Origin: Psococerastis gibbosa
Taxonomy: Eukaryota; Arthropoda; Insecta; Psocodea; Psocidae
DNA: 64,000 nucleotides
Direction of reading: 5' to 3'
Assembly (NCBI GenBank): GCA_963971405.1
Contig: OZ020484.1
Span: 4,712,001-4,776,000 of the forward strand
Part shown: positions 12,023 through 22,959 of the stretch, piece by piece
Position numbering within the stretch: the first letter of the stretch is position 1
How the letters are laid out: each line of letters opens with the position of its first letter
The notes under the pieces: generated by a model
Database searches by the model: none
Told to the model about the DNA's origin: nothing
The model's input: the letters and a program-made list of their open reading frames with translations, nothing else
Made by a program: the position numbers and the translations under genes

Positions 12023-15000
12023 CTACATTTGCTCTAACGGCGTAATCCCCAACAATTTCAGCCCCTCCCCCAACACTTTCCTACACGACTCAAACAACAG
12101 CAGCCGCTGGCTGCCCACGTGGTCCCCGCTGTCCTTAACCGGCAGCACCTTAAACGCCTTATTGGCCGCATGCGTAAGATGAAACAAATAAGTTACCAGA
12201 GTACAGGCTTCTAGCTCCGCGTGGGCCCGCCAGAGGGACTCCTCAAACCGCGCGATTTCAATAGCGAGCGCCACTGCTTCGGGCTCGGTAAGGGCGTCGG
12301 GGTCACAGTCTTTGGCGGGGGCATAGGCGCTGTTTGCGAGGAGACTACAGAGTCGGCAGTGTGTGTACTGAAGCCGGACCGCCGTGTCTCCCGATACTTG
12401 CAGAGCCTTGTCCCAACTGAATTCGTAGTCCTTGATACGCCGCTGTTTCAAGTCGTTGATGATGACCGCAGCACTGCCGAGGGCGTCTGCCAGTTCGGGG
12501 GTTGGCTCGACTTTGGTCGCTAAAAGAAAACAAGAGGAATTTTTAGGGAGAAAGCAAGAAAAGAAGAGCAACTGTAAGTGGTATTACTGAAATCCAAGAT
12601 ATACGGTGTTTCATGGCTTTTATTTGCTGGTTACACCAGTAGGAGATCAATATGAAATTGAATCAACTCTCCCATAGCTGAGGTACTGAGGGGGAGGGGG
12701 TAGGGTCAAATTTTGAAACCATAGCTGGGAAATATGCCTAGTGCATTTTTTTAGAATTTAATCATTTTGTAGCCCAGAGGAGGTGAGCCCCCCATCTGTA
12801 TCCGCAAATGGAATATACGATAGTGACAGCTAACTGAACTCAATGCTTACTAGTGGAATAATAAATAATGGTAAAATAAATAAGTAACATCCATAACTTT
12901 CTTTGTCAAGTATTACTAAAATAAATACATTTGCGACCGATTTCGGCACTAGGCCATCGTCAGGTGGTACTGGAAAACTGACGGTAAGCTTCAATAGCGG
13001 TGCACTTCTAAAAGTTACATCGTTACATTACAACTAATACTAGCTTACTTTTCGAATTCTGCAGTCGCTGTAACACAAGTTCACGGGCATCATCCAAAAT
13101 ATCCTCCAAGAACACGACACGCCCCTTCCGCGTGCTCATCCCATGAATCCGGCCAAACTTGACGTGTCGTATATTCCACGACTGGTCCAGACCGAGGTCT
13201 TTACAGATAGCGAACAGCGACAGAAAGTGGTCGGCCTGGCCGTTCTCGACGACGTACAACATCTCGTGGAAGGCAGTCTGCCGCTGTCGGTGCAGGGCAG
13301 CGGCCACGTCCCGCGCGAGGTACAGCGTCGCGCCGTCGCTCCGCCTCAGGGGCACCTGCCTACCGCGCGTCACTGCGCCGTCGCGGCCTTTCTCATCTGT
13401 TTGCAGCAGGCCTTGTTCCCTTAGACGCTCCAGGACACTTTCGACCTTAAAATAAAAGATATAGCTGGAAATCTACAGTAATAGCAAATCTGCAGTTTTA
13501 GGCGCAGCTGTAGTTAAAGTTTGAGATAAACTCACTCAGCTGTAGGATTGAGGTCTCGGACTGTGCATTTATCCACAAGTATTTAAACAGTCTTTTGGAC
13601 TGCCCCTCTATACTCGGAGGGTTCATAGTAAAACTTGTGGTCCAGCGGTTAAGAGGACACGCCGGATAGGTGCAGATCATGGGTTTGAATCTAGACCATT
13701 CCAGTTTTTTCTAAATCCTCTAATATCGGTTATAACCTAATTCATAACCGTAGCCGTTACCATAACCCTGCCCCAGGGTTTACACTATATTTAGCTTAGG
13801 AAGCAACCATGAGGAACATCGTATACTCTATCCATAACGTATAATAAGTTTCTAGATTGTAACTATCTTACGTCATGCTAGCGTTAGTCTGAACATTTTA
13901 ATGAGTGGCCTTGAGCTAAATCCGATGGTGGACAAGTACAATAGCCACAGGGGTGGAAAGTACCATCCGTGCTTAGCATGTGAAGTTCCGCTAGGCCTAC
14001 AGGTGATACACGTGTGTACTTGGCTAATTCATGCTTGCGCCTGTTACAAAGTGTCAAAGGTAAGCTTGTCTCAGCTTGTTCATTAGCGCTTGTAGCCAAA
14101 GTAGGCTCACATCGAGGATGTGTACCAGTGCATTCAGAAACAATAGCAGTAATGTACGAAATTTCATGGAGTCGCTGGCATTGGGAAACGCTTATAAAAA
14201 GCTATTGAAATAATAAATAGCAGCCATAAATCTGGTGTGCTAGGCATTATAAATGGACCCTAACCTTAACAAAAACAGCTATTTTATATGTTATTCCTGG
14301 ATTCTCACTTAATTACGCTCTAAATCGTGTCCCTTGGACAATATTCAACGGTTTAACATACCTCGTGCCGTCCAAAGTTAGATTCCCATTGATATTCATC
14401 AAAATGAACTCCCAATCTTGAATACGTTCGCTTTAGTTCATCCGTGCTCAACTCTCTAAACTGAAATATAACCCAAGATTGACGATTGCAATAATTATTT
14501 TCAATAATCTGTCTACTGACTCCCAAGTTACAATACCAATGATAACATGCACATTAAGGGGAATCATTCCAAAGTTTTAAAAAAAAACATGTGAGAGCTA
14601 ATTAATTAATTTCTCGTTCTTTTTCTTGGGCCCTATATTGGCAAAAATGTTCTTTGAGGTACTCTTAAAATATATAAACTATGATAAAATGCAATAGATT
14701 TAGTCGATTAAACTATCGTCAATCTATAAAATTCGATAAAGTAAATATTATTCTATGGATAAAGTACGAGTACGCCGGCTGCTTCTTCCTTTCAAACTAT
14801 CATATTTTACAGTTAAACAATAGTTCATACATAAAGTAAATGTATTAATAATAGTAATAATGTATTGTGTATAATCAAATGAAAGTTTCTTCAAAAAAAG
14901 AAAATAATTAGTTAGCTCTCACGCCATGTTCTTTTCAACTATTGGAAAGTGTCCCCTTAAGGTCTCCCGTATTAAACTCATGAAATGTCTACAGAAAATG

Positions 15001-18000
15001 ACGTTATAATATAAATAGAATTGGCTTTCTTCTACTGGGCATAGCAGTTTAGTCAGTTATGTCAGTCCATGAAAAATTTTGATATCAGTTATTAGTTATT
15101 AATTCATGTATTATTTATTTATTTAGATTTAAATTTAAATTATTGCTCTATTGTCTCTCCTACAGAGCACTGATTCTACAATTTTTTTTACTATTGTATT
15201 ATTCCTCAAGATCTATCGCCTTATAATTGGAGAGCTTTACAAGTAAAATAAGGTTTCACCTTTCTTAACTTAGGTTGCGACGCTATGGTAGGATGTAAAA
15301 AAAATTCCTATCATAGTGTCGCAACTGAAAAACGGCCTCACACACTTGCAAAATCCCATCAGGCCTGCAAGTGAGACAAAGTGAAGTAAAGTAAAAATGT
15401 ATTCCTCCAAAAATTTACAGAATAATTGATACTCAATTTTAAATGCAACGACAATACAGTATATACAGTATGTATGACTGCTTGATAGGCCATCCACCCT
15501 GTGCAATGAGGAACTCGTGTCTGCACGGATGGACGGCATATCAAGCAAGAGAGAGATGTGTTTACAGTTGAAACCGGCTGTGTTTTTTATTTATTACGTA
15601 AAACTGTACTAAGTACTTTTTTAACAATGAATGTTTGTATCAATGACAATTGAAAAACAAATTGCAGAGAGCCCCCACTATAAGAACTCTTGTCAAAGTG
15701 GAGGGCTAGAGCAATGAACGTATTGCTATCTGTACAATTAAAATATATACAGTATATATATATACTTATTTAAACAAATCAATTGACATATAGATAGAAA
15801 AGAAATGCATTTATTTAGATCGCACAGGTATCAATCCGATACTAGGGTTAGTAATAAACGGTTAATAAAGGTTAGTTAAAGTCTTGCCGGTTTCTGTAAG
15901 TAACAATCATGTACTACATGGTCATTGGAACCATCATATATATATACCAATATAATGGGTGCAGCGTTCAGATTGGTCAGATTGCAAGTTAAGATTTCCA
16001 ACAAGAAGCATTGTGTACCACAAGCTATGCCAATAGCTCAAGAGTAGTAATTGGGTTTGAAAACATATGGGCGGAGCATTATCATAAATTATGTACCATT
16101 TAGAGTAAAACGGCATTCACCTTCTTCCAGGCAGCCACAGCAGGCTCATCCCCTCTCTCAAGTCTCCCGAATTCCTCTCTAGCCTGATCATAGAGCCCAG
16201 GATTTCGCTCGGCCTCACCGTTAGCCCAAACATAGGCGTCATACAGGGCTTTCGTCGGGGCGGTTTTCAGTTTCTCATCGGCGCCCTCCATGTTGTCTAC
16301 CCCTAATTTCAATAATCCGAATTGTGTACCTGAAAAAAAAACATTCCCACATTTTACTCCACTCATTTCGTACCAAAAAGGGGGGTTAGGGGGAAATTTT
16401 TCTTGGTGTCATGAAAATTGGGGATTTTATAGATTTCAAGGGGCTCTTTCCGAATTTCTACTTTGGCATCTCGTTGGTTTGCCGTTTGCGTCACAATCTT
16501 CAAAAACAGTGCCGTATACGAATTCATAGTTCAACGAACACAACTTCCATACACACAATATCTAATATTTCAATTGTATTTAAGAGACAACCGGAGGATG
16601 AACAACTCACAAAAAATCATGAATGAGTCCTCATAAGGTAGAATAAATATGTTCCTTTACATTTTGATGCACATTACGTGGCTACCACTGCCACCGAACG
16701 GCCACAGTAACTAATTATTAATTAAATAACGTACACTGAAGATGACAAGTCGAACGAGTTGAAAACTGTTGCGTATTAGTGACGGCTTCCCGCTACATAT
16801 CAAAACGTAGAGGAACCTTTCTTCCACTATATGTCATCTCATCTCATTTATGGTAATACGATCGATATTTCCTCTGAAATTGGGGTTCATAAAAAAAGGA
16901 CTGTAGGGGGTTTGATTGCCTCTTAACTTACCCCAGTCTCCAAGGTAATTTATTCTAATCACTTCTTTTCCCATCTTCTCTTTGATGTTAGCAATAAAAT
17001 TTCCAATGATAGTTGACCTTAGGTGACCGGCATGAAAGGGTTTGGCCATATTTGGTGAGCTGAATTCAACTAAAACTTTCTTCTTCGTCGGTTTATACGA
17101 AATTTTCACTGGATCTGAATCCAACACATCTTTTACTAACAACTTCCTGTCTACTTGTAAACGTAAATTTCCGGTTTCGGCCAATTGTGCTGACAGTATG
17201 ATACTGTCTATAGGGATATTAATTGAATGTAAATTAGTTGACTGCACTTCTCGTTCATTTTCACTGCTTATTGTCAGTGGTAAGTTTAGTTGAAATTCAG
17301 GATGAGGACATGGTGCCCGCGTCAATATTGATAAGTTTGGTGCGATTTGTTCAAAAGTTGCTAATTTAGTTTTGGCTAACGCATTTTCATACACCTGAAA
17401 CAAAATGAGTTCCAAAATTAACGCGATCGGTTTCGAATTAGTTTAATAGCCAATAGGACGCTAGAGGGATCATGGGGTTAGTGGTTACCTAACCCGAGAG
17501 CGATATAAATTGCCATGCGAAGAGGGTTACAAATTATTCGAGGACAATGTATGTAACCAAAAGATTGAGAAGGTCCGAAAGCTTCGATAGCAGTTAGTGA
17601 AGTTCTGAGCCTTCCAATTATTACTGATCTAATGATTACATCTGATATGCCTTGTGTTGATGATCACCTCCTAGCGGGTGTTTCTAGCAGAACCTAAGAC
17701 GTAGATCCCTTGAGACCCATCGAGCACCCCCGCATGTATTTTCTAAAAGACCCCGGTCTCCCTCATCACCCGAGCTAACCTCCCCACCGGCACGGTATCC
17801 TGATATGCCTAGTACCCGTCTGCACTGGCTATATTATTCTTATCACATTATTATTTACTTGCAATCTATTGCAATTTGTGACACGGTCGATCTGGCTCTG
17901 GCTGATCAGGGACTACAATATTTGTATTGTAGGCAACAGGCTTGCGTGCAGCGAGGGTGAATTATATTAAAAAAAGCCAAGTCAGACAAATCCAGAGTTG

Positions 18001-18576
18001 CCATGTTTATTGGGTTTCTCTAACTCAATAATTAAAATTTACTGCCACTGCATAGCAAGCCTGTGGTGGGTATACGCTACTCCGAGCGGCAAGCGGGGAA
18101 GCGACACCCGTCAGTTCTATTTCTATGACTGAAGTTTTGTTCGAGTATACCCAATGCACCGGCCAACGTACAACACCATGGGGATGCCCCCAGCGGCTTA
18201 ACACAGCCATTGCCGCGTAGCAATCACTGCAGTCTTGAACAGTAGCAGTAGTAGTAGTTGTGATTTGAAGTAGTGCATCGCACTAATGATTAATCCAGAC
18301 ACTACTGCTCTATGTCCTCTTATTTTTTACATCTTCCACAATTTTCTTTCTGAACTCCTTCAAGTTAACAGCGTCTTTGATAGTTTTCTGCAGCAGATTA
18401 AACATTTGTAGGCCGTCATGAAAAATGCTCGTTCCACTGGTTCGTCTTCTATACTCGAGTGTAATGCAATCTCCGTTTCTAGTTGCATAGTTGTGCACTT
18501 CACTAAAAGTCTTTGTAAGATCTATCATGTACTATCATACCTTCTTTAAAATATGCTTCTTTACCGCGGAAGTCAT
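12023..18576 (-). CDS. RARS2: Mitochondrial arginyl-tRNA synthetase
   Basis: Class I aminoacyl-tRNA synthetase that charges mitochondrial tRNA-Arg with arginine using ATP. Six exons, read from the right: 18541-18576, 16932-17394, 16121-16329, 14362-14460, 13049-13445, 12023-12519. All introns are GT-AG, phases close, and the product is 566 residues against about 578 in human. The HIGH-type motif is HAGH at 133-136 within [29 protein letters not shown] follows. The KMSKS equivalent is MSTRKG at 372-377, followed by VFLEDIL. The DALR anticodon-binding domain fills the last exon and ends [10 protein letters not shown]. The EFSSPN block and the C-terminus resemble vertebrate RARS2 rather than cytosolic RARS1. 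Exon 1 codes only 12 residues ([12 protein letters not shown]), a basic start compatible with a mitochondrial presequence. Introns hold MITEs and a retrotransposon scrap. Confidence 0.93.
13627..13705 (+). repeat. tRNA-like sequence in RARS2 intron
   Basis: Contains an A-box-like GTGGTCCAGCGGTTAAGAGG and a B-box-like GGGTTTGAATCTA with tRNA-like spacing. I could not fold a convincing acceptor stem, so this is more likely a SINE head or tRNA pseudogene than a working tRNA. Confidence 0.4.
14558..14956. mobile_element. TTAA-flanked MITE with imperfect terminal inverted repeats
   Basis: Termini GGGGAATCATTCCAAAG and CTATTGGAAAGTGTCCCC are mutual inverted repeats, each bordered by TTAA (14554-14557, 14957-14960). 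Inner arms continue with CATGTGAGAGCTAA / TTAGCTCTCACGCCATG. Non-coding; lies in the RARS2 intron upstream of the 14362-14460 exon. piggyBac-type duplication is inferred from TTAA only. Confidence 0.75.
15274..15325. repeat. Short near-perfect hairpin
   Basis: GTTGCGACGCTATGGTAGGA and TTCCTATCATAGTGTCGCAA pair with two mismatches around a roughly 11-base A-rich loop. Intronic in RARS2. Could be two MITE ends brought together by deletion. Confidence 0.6.
15374..15550 (-). repeat. Possible 3' end of a non-LTR element
   Basis: Begins with GAAGTAAAGTAAAAATGTATT, resembling the (GTAAA)n-plus-TGTATT junction at the 3' end of the reverse-transcriptase element at 35432. Similarity beyond the tail is weak. 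Confidence 0.3.
18310..18530 (-). mobile_element. Non-LTR retrotransposon C-terminal scrap
   Basis: A 72-codon open frame in the first RARS2 intron reads [17 protein letters not shown], then [11 protein letters not shown] and [19 protein letters not shown]. This follows the common jockey/CR1-type ending (YNTRN...LPR...G..LFN.LP..IK....FK..L). It is not part of RARS2: the spliced gene skips it and it ends in its own stop. Confidence 0.7.
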
Positions 18577-18812
18577 ATTAATTTAAGTTTATATAGATTT
18601 TATTATTATTTTTGATTAGGTTTACTTGTCTATCTCGTCTTGTTTACATTTTTAAGTAATTTTGAAGTTGTAAGATGTAAGGTTGGTGAAACTGACCAAA
18701 GAAATTTGTCGCAAGTTGAACAGTTGACGAAAGCAAATGGCGGCAGTTAATGACATTGTCATTGACAACAATCAACAAACTTTGGAAACTTAGCAAAATT
18801 TTTTTTGGAATA
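18577..18812. promoter_or_regulatory. Shared divergent promoter, RARS2 / FKBP2
   Basis: Only 236 bp separate the two start codons, so both 5' UTRs and both core promoters must share this interval unless distal non-coding exons exist. CAAATGGCGGC at 18733-18743 is a possible YY1-type initiator motif. No TATA box stands at a convincing distance. Housekeeping gene pairs are often arranged this way. Confidence 0.65.
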
Positions 18813-21721
18813 ATGAAAATCTCACATTACTGCTTGGTTTTTACAATATTTTTTGCTGATGTGTTCAGCGCATCTGACCCTAATCCAAAACTTCAAATAG
18901 GAGTAAAGAAAAGAGCCGAAAATTGCAATAAAAAATCCAAGAGAGGAGATATGCTTGAAATCCAGTACACCGGACGTTTTGAAGATGGCATAGAGTTTGA
19001 CAGCAGTCTCCCTCGAGGGGAGCCCTTAACATTTACCCTTGGTTCAGGCCAAGTTATCAAGGGGTGGGACCAAGGATTGGTTGGGTATGTACAGTAAATT
19101 ATCAGACAACTGTAAAAGTAACTCAAAACCTCTACAACTTGAGATAATTCGTGTATTTTTCTTTTACATTTTTAACATTTCTACAGATATTGTAGTTCAA
19201 GTTCAAAACTCAAAACAGGTTAGCCATTGTAACTGAGATATATACAGGTGATTAATCCCAGTTTTAGGCTCCGTCAAGTAGGATGCAAATAACATAAACA
19301 AAAAAGAACACAATTAGTCAGGGCTGCCGTTGTCCGGGAATAGTCCCGGAATTCCGGGAATTTTTTAAAATTACGGAATTTTTCCGGACCTATCAATTTC
19401 CGGGAATTTTCCGGGACTTTGCCGCAATATGAAAAATTGCGCTAAATCGAGCTAGCACGGCAAATTTAAAAAAATGGCGTAAACCCAACCTACAAACGTG
19501 TTTTTAAGACAAAATGCAGTAATTTCTGAATATTTGATACAGCACAAAACGTACAATTACTCCAAATAGCCTAAAAATATTTTTAATACAGGTTTAAACT
19601 TTTAAAAAAAACTCTAAATTTTAAAAAAAAACTTCTTGGTTATGACTTATGATGTTAGTGGAGCCGAAATTTTATACCGGTTTGTTGGTAGTACCTTTAG
19701 GCAGCAAACTTTCGAATTTTCCGGGAATTCCGGGACTTTTCAAGCAGTGATTCCGGGAATATGAAAATAATGAAACGGCAGCCCTGCAATTAGTTGGCAA
19801 GTTATTGGGTTAGTATTTTAACCAGGCTTGCCTCTCAAAATATTCTCCTAGAGTACGGACAAGTTTCCAACAGTTGCTTTCTGACTTTCTGAGCGCATTT
19901 CTGAAAGCTTTGCCATCCAATGCTCTCATGCTGGGTGGTAAACAGTTATAAAGTCTGGCCCCCATTACTTCGGGAGAGTTTAACGTTAACGTTAGACGAC
20001 ATTGCTCCCTACTTTTTTTTTTTAAACATAAAAAGGTTAAATCGCATACAAACAATGTAATGAATGTATCCGATTAACCTCTTCAATCGCCTCACTAAGT
20101 CACCTAATAGGTACTTGTGTCGAGTTACGACACGTCTCCGAACCCAAGGTGTGTAGATACTCGCACAAGTACAAGCAGGCTACCACATTGCCACCGAAGT
20201 CCTGATCCCTGTTTCTTGTGTAATAGGGGTGTATGTCTCTCTGCCTGAAGTTCGGACTTAACATGGCAAATTTTATAGCCTCCATTATATAGAGGGCCGG
20301 TGAGGTTAGGATTTCCAAGTTTTTAAATAGCGGCCTACAAGAGACTGTCTGGTCTCTAACTCCTCCCATAGTTCGTATTGCCCTCTTTTGTATAGAATAG
20401 AATAGAATATCTTTGTATTGAGTTATAATATGAAACAATAGGCGTTAATTCAATAAATTAATAAACAAATGAAGCACATAAAAATAACCTAGAGCAATAT
20501 ACCTATAGAATCATGAAAAGAAAAGAACACCAGCTGTCTAGTTCCACATCATGTCCTCCACATATAAGCATCGGTCTACGAGGTGCCTCTTTAGCTTACT
20601 TCTAAAAGCTGTAATTTCTTCTACCTCCCTAATGTTCCTAGGCAGCCCTTGTAAGGATCTAGCACCTGCACGGGCTGGTTTACCCTCATACCTACTGGTT
20701 CTATGCATAGGGATCACGAGATCATCCCTGCCCCTAGTACCAAGGCATGAGTGTCACCCAGCCTAGGCATATTATAAAAGCTCTGGTTGCGTCAGTCGAG
20801 TTCCCCCAACTTAATATTGCATACCTTAGATGCGACTCAGAGCCCATAGTAGACTAGCTTCATTGTGTTTCTATTTACTGGAAATGAGACTCCACAGGAT
20901 GTGTAGATGGGGCTTCCAGTTGAGCGCACGATCTATGGTTACACCCAAAAGTCCTACTTGTTCAGCTGGCCGGATTTGATTTCCGTCTATTTGCAGCTGA
21001 GGAACTAAATTAAGAGGGTTATGCAATGTTTTCAACACAACAAAGTTGGTTTTCCCGGGATTGAGAAGGAGTTTCTTTGCGGCCAACTATTGGCTTGCCG
21101 TAACCGAAGGTGTGCTGGGTACCTACTAAATTGAGTAGACAAAATTAATATATTAATTACACCAGACATAATCGTAATAATAATATGTACTTAAACCTAT
21201 ATTGTTAAGTGGAGAATGTCGTTCAAGCCTGAAGATTTACCTGGTGTGAGCCCGATGAGAGGAATAAAAATTAGTTGGACGCCGTCTATCCCACCTTGCT
21301 GGGGTATGGACAAAGATTGATTGATTGATTGAGTAATCCAATCTGTCGCCCAAATAAAGACTATTATTATTATTATAATCACAGAGGCGGAATCGGACTG
21401 AAAGTGAACTTCCATTCGTGTCGTAAACAGCTTCGGCCGACATCTTCAGTGGCGCTATGTATGTACGTAGGCTTCCAATATGGAACCTTATGGAGTAGTT
21501 GCCCGCATTCTGTTATTTCATTATTTGCCATTATGTCATTACCACTTGTATATTTTTTTTACAGGATGTGCGAAGGTGAGAAAAGGAAGCTGATAATACC
21601 ATCTTCTCTAGGCTACGGGGATTCTGGAGCGCCACCCAGAATTCCTGGAGGTGCCACACTTCTGTTTGATGTTGAACTGGTCAAAATCCATGACAGAGAT
21701 GATAGAAATAATGAATTGTAA
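18813..21721 (+). CDS. FKBP2: ER-lumen FK506-binding protein (peptidyl-prolyl isomerase)
   Basis: Catalyses cis-trans isomerisation of proline bonds in the endoplasmic reticulum. Exons 18813-19084 and 21565-21721 join in phase (GG|GTATGT ... TTTACAG|G) to give 142 residues, the same length as human FKBP2. A signal peptide covers about residues 1-20. KLQIGVKKR starts the mature protein. The single FKBP domain keeps the drug/substrate-pocket residues: Tyr of YTG, Phe-Asp of EFDSS, Phe of LTFTL, Val-Ile-Trp of QVIKGW, Tyr of LGYG and Phe of LLFDVEL. The C-terminus NNEL resembles a KDEL-type retrieval signal. An in-frame upstream ATG at 18750 would add 21 residues. I prefer 18813 because the signal peptide starts there and A is at -3. 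A short uORF (ATG 18737, 18 codons) precedes both. The 2.5-kb intron is packed with transposons. Confidence 0.94.
19319..19786. mobile_element. hAT-like MITE with perfect 8-bp TSD
   Basis: Starts CAGGGCTGCCGTT and ends AACGGCAGCCCTG, with CAATTAGT duplicated exactly at 19311-19318 and 19787-19794. Subterminal parts are rich in TTCCGGGAA/CCCGGAATT words that also form inverted pairs. 468 bp, non-coding, inside the FKBP2 intron. Confidence 0.93.
19805..20394 (-). mobile_element. Nested non-LTR retrotransposon remnants
   Basis: Minus-strand frames give [43 protein letters not shown] and later [17 protein letters not shown], the order expected at the C-terminus of jockey-like elements. A block at 20016-20200, ending in an A-rich tail on the minus strand, recurs at 25415-25590. 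A second retroposon 3' end therefore seems to be wedged into the first. Confidence 0.75.
20395..21090 (-). mobile_element. Jockey-like retrotransposon fragment with (TATTC)n tail
   Basis: Minus strand encodes [45 protein letters not shown] and finally [20 protein letters not shown]. This is the second half of a reverse transcriptase and its C-terminus, with frameshifts and an internal deletion. A 3' UTR and a TATTC-repeat tail at about 20395-20410 abut the next element, suggesting nested insertion. The 3' end recurs at 38920-39060. Confidence 0.8.
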
Positions 21722-22812
21722 GCTTAGGGTGTATTTTATAGTGTTTATATTGTAGTATGGTTACCACGCATTTTTCAATTGACTTTACTATTTCGCGCAG
21801 CTGCTGCTATCTATTCGCCTTACGCCTTATTGCAGTCTCCTTCTCGCTATCTTCTCCACCAATGGTTCTTCCACCTTGAACGAACTCTCTTCTTTTCACT
21901 TCACTTCATTTCATTTCTAAAACGATCCCTTCTTGTCCTCTGATGCCGTCATTGGTATAAAATAAGATTTAAACAACGTTTGTTTCATTCTTATTGGTAC
22001 CATCATTGAACCTATTTTTATTTCGTAACACTTCATTTGTATCCGCAATGATGCTGCTCAGGTACTCGATATCAATAAATGTCTAGACACCAATCTCAAC
22101 TTTTTAAAGAGAACATGTTAATTGAAGATATGATGGGACATGAATATGTTAAAGAGGTCTGGTAACTCTAATCTAATAAAGAACCAGTCAATTCTTAGCA
22201 GTTAACTCATTTATTGAGTTTTTCATTTTATTAATAATCTGTCAAGTGTATTTGATGTTTTTCATTAAATAAATTTAGATTCATTTCAAACACAAAGTGA
22301 GACAAAAATAAATTGTTGATGACACTACAATGACACACCAAGTCAGCAATTTGTTATATTTTCAGAGGGCGGTCAAACTAATTATTGACATCAAAACAAA
22401 ATCATAATAATGTAGGCTAATTGAAATTACTTTAATTATTTATTAAGAATACTACGGGCCGAATGGCTATCTGCAAATAGCCCGTACAAAAAAATTTATT
22501 TGCCGCGGCAAAGTTATTCATTTTGATGCACATGGAAAGTTCCTATATTGCAGTTTTCAATCTAAAAATTTCTAATAACATTTAAGGCTTGCAAGTTAGA
22601 TAATTTTTATTGATATTCATTCGATTTCCACGGTTTTTTTTCTTCAATATAAACTGAATTTCTTTATAATTATGACTGCCTAATTCCATCGAAGTAGTGA
22701 AAAAATCACTAAGGGAAACCGCAGGAATGTAGAATATAGCACAAATATTGGATGTTACCATATTTCCAGTCACAACTCCAGTTTTTGGAAAAGTAATCAA
22801 AACATTTTGTAA

Positions 22813-22896
22813 TTAGTCTCGCATTGCGTCGATCTCGTCCGGCATAATGTTTACTCGCATGGCCTTTTCCACCACGAGGTCCGTGAGCGCTGGAAA
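22813..22896 (-). pseudogene. Duplicated terminal exon of NRDE2
   Basis: Reads FPALTDLVVEKAMRVNIMPD then EIDAMRD and stop. It parallels the real last exon, whose corresponding part is LAALTDLMVEKDMRVHITPD then EIDAMRD and stop. DNA similarity extends left of the coding part and past the stop. A CAG at 22897-22899 would splice exon 10 (phase 0) onto it in frame, giving 27 residues. It is either a decaying tandem duplicate or a usable alternative last exon; the polypyrimidine tract before that CAG is poor. Confidence 0.8.
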
Positions 22897-22959
22897 CTGA
22901 GGTGACCACGATCGAAATTAACAATTGTACTATAACCCATTCTGTATAAACAATTATTA

